DNA of 64,000 bases from Winogradskya consettensis. GTDB taxonomy: Bacteria; Actinomycetota; Actinomycetes; Mycobacteriales; Micromonosporaceae. Within the stretch, counting starts at the first letter, position 1, and every line of letters starts with the position of its first letter. Position numbers and translations under genes: made by a program. The stretch is from positions 186,001-250,000 of the forward strand of contig NZ_BOQP01000008.1 of NCBI RefSeq assembly GCF_018332715.1, written 5' to 3'. Positions 42,640 to 50,269 of the stretch are shown here, piece by piece. A model generated the notes under the pieces. The model was not told the origin of the DNA. It saw only the letters and a program-made list of their open reading frames with translations, and made no database searches.

Positions 42640-42665
42640 GGTAACAGAATTCAAATTGTGTAACC
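42640..42665. promoter_or_regulatory. Candidate TetR operator
   Basis: A 26-bp dyad with 20 of 26 positions symmetric: outer arms GGTAACA and TGTAACC, inner AATT and AATT. It is AT-rich compared with its surroundings and lies midway between the divergent TetR and reductase genes. Confidence 0.55.
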
Positions 42666-42698
42666 TGAACCCCGTTCCCGACGGAAGAGGGTTTGATC

Positions 42699-43532
42699 AT
42701 GACCATCCTGGTGACCGGCGCCCGAGGACACGTGGGCGCCGCCGTACTGGACGGACTGCTGGCCGCCGGCGCGACCGTGCGGGCGTCCAGCCGCACCCCG
42801 CGGCCCGGGGAGTTCCCCTGCGGCGCTGAGGTGGTGCGCGCCGACCTGGCCGATCCGAGCACGTTCCCGGAGGCGCTGGCCGATGTCCGCACGGTGTTCC
42901 TCTACGCGCATCCGGCGACCGCGACCGAGTTCGCGGCGGCGGCCCGCAAGGCCGGGGTGGAGCACGTGGTCCTGCTGTCCTCCGGCTCCGTGCTGGCCGC
43001 GGACGCCGCCACCAACCCGATCGCCGCACAGCACCGCGCGGCGGAGCGGGCGCTGGACGACGCCGGCCTCGGCCGGACATTCGTGCGGCCCGGCTACTTC
43101 GCGACGAACTCGCTGCGCTGGCGGTCAATCCGCACCGATCGCGTGCTGCGCACCGCGTTCCCGGACGCGATCACCGCACCGGTGCACGAGCGTGACATCG
43201 CCGCGGTGGCGGTGCATGCCCTGCTGGACGAGCCCCGCAATGCCGCATATCCAGTGCTCGGCGCGGGCCCGGTGACCATCCGTGACCAGGTCGCCGCGAT
43301 CGCCGAGGCGCTCGGCGAGCCGGTGCGCCTGGCGGAGATCGACGTCGACACCTACCGCGCCGACCTGCTCACACAGCTGCCCGGGCCGATCGTCGACCGC
43401 CTGCTCCAGGCCGGCGGCAGCGTGCCGCAGCTGCCCGCCGAGGTGGCGGTCGATGCCGTCACCGGACTGCTGGGCCGGCCCGCGCTGACCTTCGCCGACT
43501 GGGCCCGCGACCATGCGGCCGACTTCCGCTGA
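42699..43532 (+). CDS. NmrA-like NAD(P)-binding protein
   Basis: Atypical short-chain dehydrogenase of 277 residues. The dinucleotide motif is ILVTGARGHVGAAVLDGL and Arg residues in RASSRTPRP favour NADP. VEHVVLLSSGSV is the family strand-4 segment; the active-site Tyr of classical SDRs is not evident, as in NmrA/QorB-type proteins. RPGYFATNSLRW and HERDIAAVAVHAL follow. GGAAGAGGG precedes ATG 42699. It is divergent from a TetR gene with a shared dyad, the arrangement of an inducible quinone- or redox-response pair (inference). Confidence 0.88.
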   Translation: MTILVTGARGHVGAAVLDGLLAAGATVRASSRTPRPGEFPCGAEVVRADLADPSTFPEALADVRTVFLYAHPATATEFAAAARKAGVEHVVLLSSGSVLAADAATNPIAAQHRAAERALDDAGLGRTFVRPGYFATNSLRWRSIRTDRVLRTAFPDAITAPVHERDIAAVAVHALLDEPRNAAYPVLGAGPVTIRDQVAAIAEALGEPVRLAEIDVDTYRADLLTQLPGPIVDRLLQAGGSVPQLPAEVAVDAVTGLLGRPALTFADWARDHAADFR

Positions 43533-43637
43533 GCCGATCAGGAGATCGCTGCGCATGCCCTTCGTGCCCCGGCTCGGCCATCGCGGTGGCCGAGCGGCAG
43601 AGCGTTCGCCGCCGGCGTTCCGGCCGGGTGGGTGACG

Positions 43638-43835
43638 ATGGACGAGGCCGACGGCCAATCGAAGTCGCTGCGCGTCTTCATGGAGGAACACGACCAGCCG
43701 CACGTGGTCCGCGGCTATTGGCTTCTCGCCCGGCGCACCATCAGCACCGGTGAGCTGGCCTACTACGTCTGTTACGGATCCCGGAAAACCCGGTTGATGG
43801 ACCTGGCCCGGTGGTGGTCACGCCGGCGCCGCAGA
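43638..43835 (+). pseudogene. IS701-type transposase remnant
   Basis: A short frame reading GQSKSLRVFMEEHDQPHVV, then directly WLLARRTISTGELAYYVCYG and TRLMDLAR. Both segments look like parts of IS701-family transposases that are normally about 100 residues apart, so the middle is deleted, and both ends are lost. No inverted repeats were found in 43533-43838. It runs into the 3' end of thyX. Confidence 0.6.
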
Positions 43836-43838
43836 ATA

Positions 43839-44558
43839 CTAGGGCGCCACGCGGCCGTGGGTCTCGAAGGCGGCGTGGGTCAGCGGCATCAGTGCCGCCC
43901 ACTGCGCCTCCATCCGCTCCGCCACCATCTCGATCTCGCGCTGCGGGAACGACGGGACCTTCGCGTTCTCGCGCTTGGTGCGCAGTGACAGGAAATGCAT
44001 CAGCGAGCGGGCGTTGCACGTCGCGTACATCGAGGAGAAAAGACCGACCGGGAGCACGGCCCGCGCCACTTCCCGGGCGATCCCCGCTGCCAGCATTTCC
44101 TGGTACGCCGCATAGCTGTGCCGGTACGCGGATTCCATCGCCGTGACCGTTCGCTCGTGCTGTTCCGCGGTGCCCTCGGCGAACTCGTACTTGCCGGGAC
44201 GCCCGAACTGCACGAGCGGGCGGTCCTCGGCCGGCGTGTAGAACACCGGCTCCAGCTCCCGGTAACGCCCGCTCTCCTCGTTGTAGGACCAGCCCGCGCG
44301 GTGCCGGTGGAACTCGCGGAACACGAAGATCGGCGCCTGGACGAGGAAGGTCATCGAGTTGTGCTCGAACGGCGTACCGTGCCGATCCCGCATCAGGTAG
44401 TTGATCAGGCCCTCGGACTTCCCGGGATCGGCGTCCAGCTCCGCCAGCGACGCCTCGCCCGCGGTCGACACCCGCGCGGCGAACAGCACATCCGCGTCCG
44501 CCGCCGCACTCTTCACGAGGGTGACGCTCACGTCGTGGCGGAAGTCAGGCTCGGTCAT
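43839..44558 (-). CDS. thyX: FAD-dependent thymidylate synthase
   Basis: Flavin-dependent enzyme of 239 residues making dTMP from dUMP with methylene-tetrahydrofolate. The signature RHRAGWSYNEESGRY is at 85-99, and the substrate-binding Arg/Asn region CNARSLMHFLSLR is near 185. ATG 44558 (MTEPDF) is chosen over 44591, which would overlap the upstream gene's end. Actinomycetes often have both ThyA and ThyX; only ThyX is seen here. Gene order with a dapA-type neighbour, common for thyX, is not present. Confidence 0.94.
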   Translation of the reverse strand: MTEPDFRHDVSVTLVKSAAADADVLFAARVSTAGEASLAELDADPGKSEGLINYLMRDRHGTPFEHNSMTFLVQAPIFVFREFHRHRAGWSYNEESGRYRELEPVFYTPAEDRPLVQFGRPGKYEFAEGTAEQHERTVTAMESAYRHSYAAYQEMLAAGIAREVARAVLPVGLFSSMYATCNARSLMHFLSLRTKRENAKVPSFPQREIEMVAERMEAQWAALMPLTHAAFETHGRVAP

Positions 44559-44568
44559 TGCGGATACG

Positions 44569-45474
44569 TTACTTGCCCTCGGCCCGGTCACCCGTCAGCG
44601 AATCGCGCGCGTCCCGCCACGCCCCACCATCACCCAGAAGCACATTCCGCAGGTACGCCGAAACGAGCCGGGCCACCGTGGCGACGCGAGCGGGATCCTC
44701 GTCGGTGGTCTCGGCCGCGTCGTACCCGGAAATGCCACCGAGGCCGTGCTCCGCTCCGGCCAGGACCACCAGATCCTTGGGGCCAGGCGCCAGTGTGTAC
44801 GGGTCGGTGTGCCATTCCCAGCCCGCGGTCGTCAGGTGCGGGGAGGCATCGCGGTCACCGGCGATCACCAGCGCCGGCGTGGCCATCGTGGTGAAGTCGG
44901 TGGTCGAGAAGAAGGAGTAGTTCTTCGCCGCGAACTCACTGAGCGCGTCCCCGCCGCGGCCCGGCGCGGCGAGCAGCACGCCGGCCTTGATCCGGGGTTC
45001 GGCCAGGTTCACCTGCTCGCCGTCGAGCGGGTCGGTCAGGCGCGCACCCAGCAGCAGGCTCGCGGTGTGCCCGCCCAGCGAGTGCCCGGCGACGGCGACC
45101 TTGGTGCGGTCCAGGCGGCCTTTCAGCTGCGGGACCGCGTCCTCGATCGGGTCGAGCCGGTCGAGGACGCGGGTCATGTCGAGCGCCCGGGTACGCCAGA
45201 ACAGCGGCGCCTCGGCGTCATCGGGATCCACCCTCTGCGCCAGCGTTTTCGAGTCGAGGTGGGTCGGCTGGATCACGGCGAAGCCCTGCTCGGCGAGGAG
45301 GGTGACCAGGGGCGCGTACCCGTTGAGTGATGACAGGTTGTTCGACGCGCCGTGACCGTGCGACAGCAGGACGATAGGGAGGCGCTCACCGGTTGTCGGT
45401 GCGGTCACCTTTACCTGCAGGTCAACGGCGCGGCCGGGAGCCGCCAGGACGATCGGGCTGACCGAGAAGATCAT
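44569..45474 (-). CDS. Alpha/beta hydrolase (PAF-acetylhydrolase/dienelactone-like)
   Basis: Hydrolase of 301 residues. LPIVLLSHGHGASNNLSSLNGYAPLVTLLAEQGFAV is the core start, GHSLGG the nucleophile elbow (Ser132), Asp in VIAGDRDASPH and His in GAEHGLGG. No signal peptide. ATG 45474 follows GGAGGG by 6 bases; an ATG at 45519 in frame lies inside the operator sites and is unlikely. It carries two palindromic repeats directly upstream, pointing to tight control by a repressor encoded elsewhere. It ends 10 bases before thyX. Confidence 0.88.
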   Translation of the reverse strand: MIFSVSPIVLAAPGRAVDLQVKVTAPTTGERLPIVLLSHGHGASNNLSSLNGYAPLVTLLAEQGFAVIQPTHLDSKTLAQRVDPDDAEAPLFWRTRALDMTRVLDRLDPIEDAVPQLKGRLDRTKVAVAGHSLGGHTASLLLGARLTDPLDGEQVNLAEPRIKAGVLLAAPGRGGDALSEFAAKNYSFFSTTDFTTMATPALVIAGDRDASPHLTTAGWEWHTDPYTLAPGPKDLVVLAGAEHGLGGISGYDAAETTDEDPARVATVARLVSAYLRNVLLGDGGAWRDARDSLTGDRAEGK

Positions 45475-45498
45475 GACTTGCCCTCCGATGCGATAAGT

Positions 45499-45534
45499 GG
45501 AACCTTGTTCCGTCATCATGTGGAACTTGGTTCC
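45499..45534. promoter_or_regulatory. Paired palindromic operators GGAAC-N3-GTTCC
   Basis: GGAACCTTGTTCC (45499-45511) and GGAACTTGGTTCC (45522-45534) have the same arms and start 23 bp apart, about two helical turns, on the same face. They lie 25-60 bases upstream of the hydrolase start and fit cooperative binding of a TetR-type dimer pair. The divergent gene's ATG is 117 bases away. Confidence 0.65.
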
Positions 45535-45650
45535 GCTTTGTCAAGGCTGCCGCCCCCGCCCACGTCCCCCGATCGGAGGGCAGTTCTGGATTGTGGGGTC
45601 GGACTCCGCTGAGCCGGGTCCCCGGGGCGCGCCGAAACCCATGGAGCAAG

Positions 45651-46199
45651 ATGGGGTCAGTGGGACAGCACCAACCGGACGACGCCCCGGCGCCGGACCG
45701 CGCGATGAAAACGGACGACCGCACGCCCCGGTCGCCCGCCGCCGCCCCTGCCCGCACCACGGACTTCACCGCCCTTGGCCTCCCCGCCCGTCCCGAGCCT
45801 GCGCGTTCGGACCTTCCGCCTGCTGATCAGGGCGTTGAGGGTGCTGGTGCCGGGGTTTCCGGCCCTGAGACAACTGCGGATCCGGCCCTTGATCCGGAGA
45901 ATGCGGCGCCGCAACGACGCGGGCAGCCGGAGGGTTCCGCGCCGCAACCGCCCGGGCCGCCGGAGGGTTCTTCGGCGCGGCTTCCCCGGCGAGCTGCGGC
46001 GGGGTCTGCCCGGCGGCCGGCGCGGGGTGGGCCGCGGGAGCTTCAGCCGCATCGGATGGCGCTGGCGCTGGCATTGGTGTCGGCGGGTCCGCCTTTGATC
46101 ATTATCAACGGGCTGAAGGGCGTACCGGTCGCTGTTGCTGGGGTGCTCTATGCGGCCTGGCTGTTGATCGGTAAGAAGTTGCCGCGCCGGCGCCGGTGA
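45651..46199 (+). CDS. Small membrane protein with disordered N-terminus
   Basis: A protein of 182 residues: about 130 residues rich in Pro/Ala/Arg with imperfect repeats (QRRGQPEGS, QPPGPPEGS), then two close hydrophobic segments (MALALALVSAGPPLIIINGL and VAVAGVLYAAWLLIG) and a basic end KKLPRRRR. GGAG 5 bases before ATG 45651 supports the start; GTG 45660 and ATG 45705 are alternatives. No family is recognised. Confidence 0.6.
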   Translation: MGSVGQHQPDDAPAPDRAMKTDDRTPRSPAAAPARTTDFTALGLPARPEPARSDLPPADQGVEGAGAGVSGPETTADPALDPENAAPQRRGQPEGSAPQPPGPPEGSSARLPRRAAAGSARRPARGGPRELQPHRMALALALVSAGPPLIIINGLKGVPVAVAGVLYAAWLLIGKKLPRRRR

Positions 46200-46206
46200 T
46201 CGTTCG

Positions 46207-46527
46207 TTACCGGGGCAGGTAGCCGAGGGCTTTCTCGGCGCACGTGTCGACGGTGGTGCGGGCGTCCAGGCCGAGGCTTTCAATGGCGACCAGCGCGGTG
46301 AACACCACGTCGGCGAGTTCTCCGGCGACGTCCTCGCGGGTGTGGGTGACGCCCTTGCGCGGGTTCTGGCCGAGGACCCCGATCCAGGCCTGGACCGCCT
46401 CGCCGGCCTCCTCCGTGATCTTCGCGATCCGCAGCGTCAGCTCCAGATCCTCGGTCCCGTTCCGCTCGTCGAGCGCCGCCCGCCACGTCCGCGCCGCGTC
46501 CCACACCGTCATGTCGTCATCAGCCAT
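46207..46527 (-). CDS. MazG-like nucleotide pyrophosphohydrolase
   Basis: All-helical protein of 106 residues. The family metal motif is seen as ITEEAGEAVQAW followed by GELADVVFTALVAIE, i.e. E-E-x-x-E and E-x-x-D spaced as in MazG/MazG-like enzymes that hydrolyse NTPs to NMP and pyrophosphate. Short single-domain forms are common in actinomycetes and may clean damaged nucleotides. ATG 46527; the longer open frame upstream overlaps the divergent gene. Confidence 0.88.
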   Translation of the reverse strand: MADDDMTVWDAARTWRAALDERNGTEDLELTLRIAKITEEAGEAVQAWIGVLGQNPRKGVTHTREDVAGELADVVFTALVAIESLGLDARTTVDTCAEKALGYLPR

Positions 46528-46575
46528 GCCGGTAATCTCACATCCCGCACCAATCGATCCGGGGGAGGGGTGGTC

Positions 46576-47303
46576 ATGGGCGCGAAGACCGCGTTGCTGG
46601 CTTTCACGAAGGGCGACCTGCGGCCGGCGCTGCTCGGGGCCGGCGCGGGAGACCGGGTCAGGGCCGAGGAGCTGGTGCGGCAGATCCATCCCGGGTACGC
46701 CGTGACGCCGATCGAGGACGGCCTCCTGTGGGACTGGTGCTACCCGCCCGACGATGTCACCTATGTGGCGATGCTGCCCGGTGCTGAGCTGCTGTGCGAC
46801 CGGAGGCTGATCCTCGATCGCCCGTCCGAGCTGCCCGAGGACCTGCTGCGGGCCGGTGCGGGGCGGCGGATCGTCATGCACGGCATGCATTCGGTCAGCG
46901 ACTGGCTCGGCTTCGCGGTGTGGGACGACGGGGTGCTCGTGCGGTCGCTCAGCCTGTCCCCGGACAGCGGGATCGTGGAGACATCGGCGAACCGTACGAC
47001 TTCGAGCGGTCGTACTGGGCGGGTGAGCACCCGGTCGGCGTGACGTTCACCGGACGCCCGTACCCGCTGCCGTTCCACCCGCTGGAGCTCGGCGAGGACG
47101 CGCTGCGAGCCCTGTTCGGTTTCATCCTGGAAGGGCACCCGGAACCGGACGACGTCGACCCGTTCGACGTGCCCGTGCACGGCTTCCGCGTCGAGGACCC
47201 CACGGGGCAGGAGCAGGTGGCCCGCGCGGCGGCGCTCGCGGCCTGGATGAAGGCAGCGGGTCCCCCTCGGACAGCGCGCTGGGAATCCATTCAGGGACAG
47301 TGA
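46576..47303 (+). pseudogene. DUF6928 family gene with single-base frameshift
   Basis: ATG 46576 (GGGGGAGGGG upstream) starts MGAKTALLAFTKGDLRPALLG, typical of DUF6928 proteins, and runs normally to LSLSPDSGIVE (base 46981). Here the frame breaks; the next frame continues at once with IGEPYDFERSYWAGEHPV and PLPFHPLELGEDALRALFGF to a stop at 47301-47303. Inserting one A in GAGACATC (46978-46985) would restore GIVE-N-IGEPYDFE. So one base is missing at a likely AA pair. Either a recent mutation or a base-call error. Function of the family is unknown. Confidence 0.75.
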
Positions 47304-47851
47304 GGGCACACCGTCGGGCAGGGCGTCAGCGGGTCCCGGGTGGCGAGGCCGCTGTGGTGCAGGACGGTCGTGACGGTTTCCTCGAAGGTGCTGACCTCGG
47401 GGATGACGGTTTCGCCGGGGGTGGCGAGCAGGTCGCGGGGGGAGTACCACTCGCGCATCTGGTCGGCGGTGACGGGGATCGGTTCGTCGCGGCGGAAGTG
47501 GCGGCGGACGGTTTCGTCGAAGGAGACGTCGAGGTAGAAGACATGGGCGGGGCCGGGGTGGCCGGTGATGAGGTCCCGGAGCGCCGTGGCGTAGCGGTCG
47601 GTGTGGAGGATTCCCTCGAGGACGACGTGGTAGCCGAGGTCGAGCGCGGTCCGGGCGGTGGCCGCGATGAACGCCGGGGCGACGGGGCCGATGGCGGTGC
47701 TGTCGTGTTCGCGGAGAATGACGCGGCGGAGGTGGTCCTGTTCGAGGAGGGCGCAGCCCCGGCCGTACCGCCGGCGTATCTCCCGCGCAGCGGTGGTTTT
47801 GCCGCTACCGGAATTTCCTCGCATGACCACCAGCGTCGGGTCCTCTGTCAT
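47291..47851 (-). CDS. P-loop kinase-like ATPase
   Basis: Small nucleotide-binding protein of 186 residues. Walker A is GNSGSGKTT (12-20), and ALLEQDHLRRVILRE, VVLEGILHTDRY and FYLDVSFDETVRRHFRRDEP match the zeta-toxin/AAA_33 and chloramphenicol-phosphotransferase-like kinases. A cysteine-rich tail (CPTVCPHCP) ends it, possibly a metal site. Substrate unknown. ATG 47851 is preferred over a TTG at 47866. Its 3' end overlaps the frameshifted gene by 13 bases. Confidence 0.83.
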   Translation of the reverse strand: MTEDPTLVVMRGNSGSGKTTAAREIRRRYGRGCALLEQDHLRRVILREHDSTAIGPVAPAFIAATARTALDLGYHVVLEGILHTDRYATALRDLITGHPGPAHVFYLDVSFDETVRRHFRRDEPIPVTADQMREWYSPRDLLATPGETVIPEVSTFEETVTTVLHHSGLATRDPLTPCPTVCPHCP

Positions 47852-47924
47852 GGGGAACGGTAACAAGTGTCAGAGCCAGGTGGTGGCCGGCCACACCACG
47901 CCGAGGAGCCGGCCGTGGGGCGTA

Positions 47925-48845
47925 TCAGGACCGGGGGTAGCGCGCGCCGTTGAAGGTGACTCTGAGGGTGTACACGGATGATCCCGCGGTGATGAAGAGG
48001 TGGTTGAGTTTCGGCCCGCCGAACGTGAGGTTCGCGACCGGTTCGGGCAGCAGCAGTTTGCCGATCAGGGTGCCGTCGGTCGCGAAGCAGTGCACGCCGT
48101 CCCAGGCCGCTGCCCAGATGCGGCCGGAGTCGTCGGCGCGCAAGCCGTCGAAGCGGCCGTTGTCGCAGGTGGCGAAGATGTCACCGCCGGTGAGATGCCC
48201 GTCGGCGGTGACGTCGAAGACGCGGATGTGGCTCGGTTCCTGGCGGGTGTCGGCGATGTGGAGGCGTTGCTCGTCGGGGGAGAACGCCAGGCCGTTGGGG
48301 CGGCAGAAGTCGTCGGCGACGACGCGCAGGTCACCGGTGGCAGGGTCGAGGCGGAAGACGTAACAGTTGTCGTCGAGCTCGCTCGGGGCGAGGTTGCCCT
48401 CGTAGTCGCTGGTGATGCCGTAGGTCGGGTCGGTGAACCAGATCGTGCCGTCGCCGCGGACGACCACGTCGTTGGGGCTGTTGAGCCGCCTGCCCTGATA
48501 GCGGTCGGCGAGCACGGTGAGGGTGCCGTCGTGCTCGGTACGGGTCACGCGGCGGTTGCCCTGCTCGCAGGTGACCAGCCGGCCCTGACGGTCGACGGTG
48601 TTGCCGTTCGCGTAGCCCGAGCCGGTGCGGAAGACGCCGACCGTGCCGGTGGTCTCGTCCCAGCGCAGCATGCGGTCGTTGGGGATGTCGCTCCACACCA
48701 GATACCGGCCCGCGGGGAAGTACGCCGGGCCCTCGGTCTTGCGGGCGCCGGTGTGCAGGCGTTCGACGACAAAATCACCGTCGCAGTATTGGAAGCGCTC
48801 GTCGATCAGCCGGAACTCGGCCGGGATGGAATACGTCATGCTCAT
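47925..48845 (-). CDS. SMP-30/gluconolactonase family protein
   Basis: Six-bladed propeller lactonase of 306 residues. Metal-ligand segments are visible: TEGPAYFPAGRYLVWSDIPNDRML, RLNSPNDVVVRGDGTIWFTDPTYGI, CRPNGLAFSPDE and DGLRADDSGRIW. It should open sugar lactones (gluconolactone or another aldonolactone). No signal peptide. It is divergent from an Lrp/AsnC regulator. No sugar dehydrogenase is adjacent, so the physiological lactone is unknown. Confidence 0.9.
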   Translation of the reverse strand: MSMTYSIPAEFRLIDERFQYCDGDFVVERLHTGARKTEGPAYFPAGRYLVWSDIPNDRMLRWDETTGTVGVFRTGSGYANGNTVDRQGRLVTCEQGNRRVTRTEHDGTLTVLADRYQGRRLNSPNDVVVRGDGTIWFTDPTYGITSDYEGNLAPSELDDNCYVFRLDPATGDLRVVADDFCRPNGLAFSPDEQRLHIADTRQEPSHIRVFDVTADGHLTGGDIFATCDNGRFDGLRADDSGRIWAAAWDGVHCFATDGTLIGKLLLPEPVANLTFGGPKLNHLFITAGSSVYTLRVTFNGARYPRS

Positions 48846-48852
48846 AGCCCCC

Positions 48853-48917
48853 GATTCGAGACAGCGTTCGGACGAATCATAGGCATTCAGAATCTGCTAC
48901 GGTCAAGTCGACTTTGA
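48853..48917. promoter_or_regulatory. Candidate Lrp/AsnC binding region
   Basis: Three small dyads in the 88-base divergent gap: GATTCG (48853-48858) with CGAATC (48873-48878), ATTCAGAAT near 48885-48893, and TCAAGTCGACTTTGA (48903-48917) around the perfect palindrome AAGTCGACTT. Multiple phased sites are usual for Lrp-type octamers; the assignment to the adjacent regulator is inference. Confidence 0.4.
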
Positions 48918-48933
48918 GGCAGATGAGGTTCGT

Positions 48934-49377
48934 ATGGTGGATGACGTTGACCGCGCGCTGCTCGTGCTGCTCCAGCAGGACGCGACGCAGTCCTACGAGA
49001 CGCTGGGGCAGGCGGTCGGGCTGTCCGCGGGTTCGGCCCACGCACGGGTACGCAAGCTGCGTGACCGGGGCGTCATCCGCCGGACCACCATCGAGGTCGA
49101 CCCCGCGGCGATCGGGCGGGGTGTCTGCGCGTATGTGCTGATCAAGGCCGGTGAATGGATGGGTGACCCGCCCACCCGGGACGCGCTGCTGGCCATCGCG
49201 GGCATCCAGGAGGCGCACATCGTCGCCGGGGCCGCGTCGCTGCTCGTCAAGGTCCGCACCGCGACCACCGAGGAGTTGCAGGCCACGCTGCGCGAGATCT
49301 TCGCTGTTGAAGGGGTGACCGGCACCGAGACCGTCGTCGTGCTGGAGACGTTCTTCGAGAAACCGGTCCGGCCGTAG
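48934..49377 (+). CDS. Lrp/AsnC family regulator
   Basis: Regulator of 147 residues: N-terminal helix-turn-helix (DRALLVLLQQDATQSYETLGQAVGLSAGSAHARVRKLRDRGVI) and a C-terminal RAM ligand domain (IQEAHIVAGAASLLVKVRTATTEELQATLREI). The linker is shorter than in Lrp. Likely responds to an amino acid or related acid and may control the divergent lactonase gene. Confidence 0.9.
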   Translation: MVDDVDRALLVLLQQDATQSYETLGQAVGLSAGSAHARVRKLRDRGVIRRTTIEVDPAAIGRGVCAYVLIKAGEWMGDPPTRDALLAIAGIQEAHIVAGAASLLVKVRTATTEELQATLREIFAVEGVTGTETVVVLETFFEKPVRP

Positions 49378-49411
49378 GCGACGCCCCCGGACCGGGCGCC
49401 GCCCTGGGCGG

Positions 49412-50167
49412 CTACCGGACGGTGATGCCGGTGGCGACGCAGGTCACGCCGTCGGGCTCGGTGGCGACCTTGGTGGGCTCGGCGCCGGTGTCGTTGCCTT
49501 CGAAGATCTCGCAGACGTGGGTGTCCTCGGGGAGGGTGACGTCGGTGATGGTGACCTTGTCGCCGAGGTTGCCGTTGACGCCGGCGAGGACCTTGCCGGT
49601 GCCGGTGGCGGTGACGTTCGAGATGGCGACCGTACGCGCGGCCTGCTCGTCGCAGTTGCCGCAGGAGCGGTAGAGCTTGCCGAAGTCGCTGACCGTGAAG
49701 TCCTTGATGGTGACCGAGCCGCCGGCGAGCCGGTTGTCCTGGAAGACCTTGTCGGTGCCGAGCGCCGCGGAGCCGCCCTCGACCAGGACGGTCGCGTTCG
49801 TGCCGAGGAACGTCGCGGCGTCCTCGCCGACGTCCTCCCAGGTCACGTCGCGCAGGGTGCAGCTGCCCAGGCAGTGCACCCCGTCCGCGGCCGGGACGCC
49901 GAGGATCACGTTGGTCAGCGTGGCGCCGTCGGCCAGCTCGAACATCGCGTCCTGGCCCTCGTCCTGGCCGCCGTCACCGAGCGCGCCGTCCGCGATGAAC
50001 CGCTTGCCCGCGCCGTCGAAGACCCCGTCGACCTGGATCGTGGCGGTGACGGTCTCCGCCGACTCGGCCGCCGAGGCGAACTGGGTGGTGACCGTCGCCG
50101 CCACGGCTGCCAGTGCGACGGCTCCGGCGGCGATGAGCCGGGTCGTTCTGCGCGATCGTTGTGCCAT
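49412..50167 (-). CDS. Secreted pectate lyase, PL3 family
   Basis: Exported pectate lyase of 251 residues that cleaves polygalacturonate by beta-elimination. Signal peptide about 1-33 (RRTTRLIAAGAVALAAVAATVTTQFASA). The right-handed helix shows PL3 marks: FDGAGKRFIADGALGDGGQDEGQDAMFELADGATLTNVILG, GVHCLGSCTLRDVTWEDVGEDAAT and GKLYRSCGNCDEQ. The disulphide-rich compact form fits the family length. ATG 50167 has GGAGG 8 bases upstream. With the PL1 gene at 54242 it gives the organism two pectate lyases in this window. Confidence 0.92.
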   Translation of the reverse strand: MAQRSRRTTRLIAAGAVALAAVAATVTTQFASAAESAETVTATIQVDGVFDGAGKRFIADGALGDGGQDEGQDAMFELADGATLTNVILGVPAADGVHCLGSCTLRDVTWEDVGEDAATFLGTNATVLVEGGSAALGTDKVFQDNRLAGGSVTIKDFTVSDFGKLYRSCGNCDEQAARTVAISNVTATGTGKVLAGVNGNLGDKVTITDVTLPEDTHVCEIFEGNDTGAEPTKVATEPDGVTCVATGITVR

Positions 50168-50238
50168 GTGCTGCCTCCCAGGGTCGGGGCGGTCCACGGA
50201 GATGGGCCGCTGGGGCATTACACGGGTGGATCGGCTCG

Positions 50239-50269
50239 GCGGATTAATTAGGACAATTGACTAATCCGC
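50239..50269. repeat. Inverted repeat before the PL3 gene
   Basis: GCGGATTA (50239-50246) and TAATCCGC (50262-50269), perfect 8-bp arms around an AT-rich 15-base centre. It covers the end of the AI-2E gene and the region ~75-100 bases upstream of the PL3 start, so it could be an operator for PL3 or a weak terminator. Confidence 0.5.

Noticed and set aside
43533..43838. Complete insertion sequence around the IS701-like fragment
   Set aside because: Only two short transposase segments are left; no inverted repeats, target duplication or intact frame were found.
49380..49410. Terminator between the Lrp and PL3 genes (GCCGC/GCGGC)
   Set aside because: The possible stem is only 5-7 bp with almost no loop, not distinguishable from general GC-richness.
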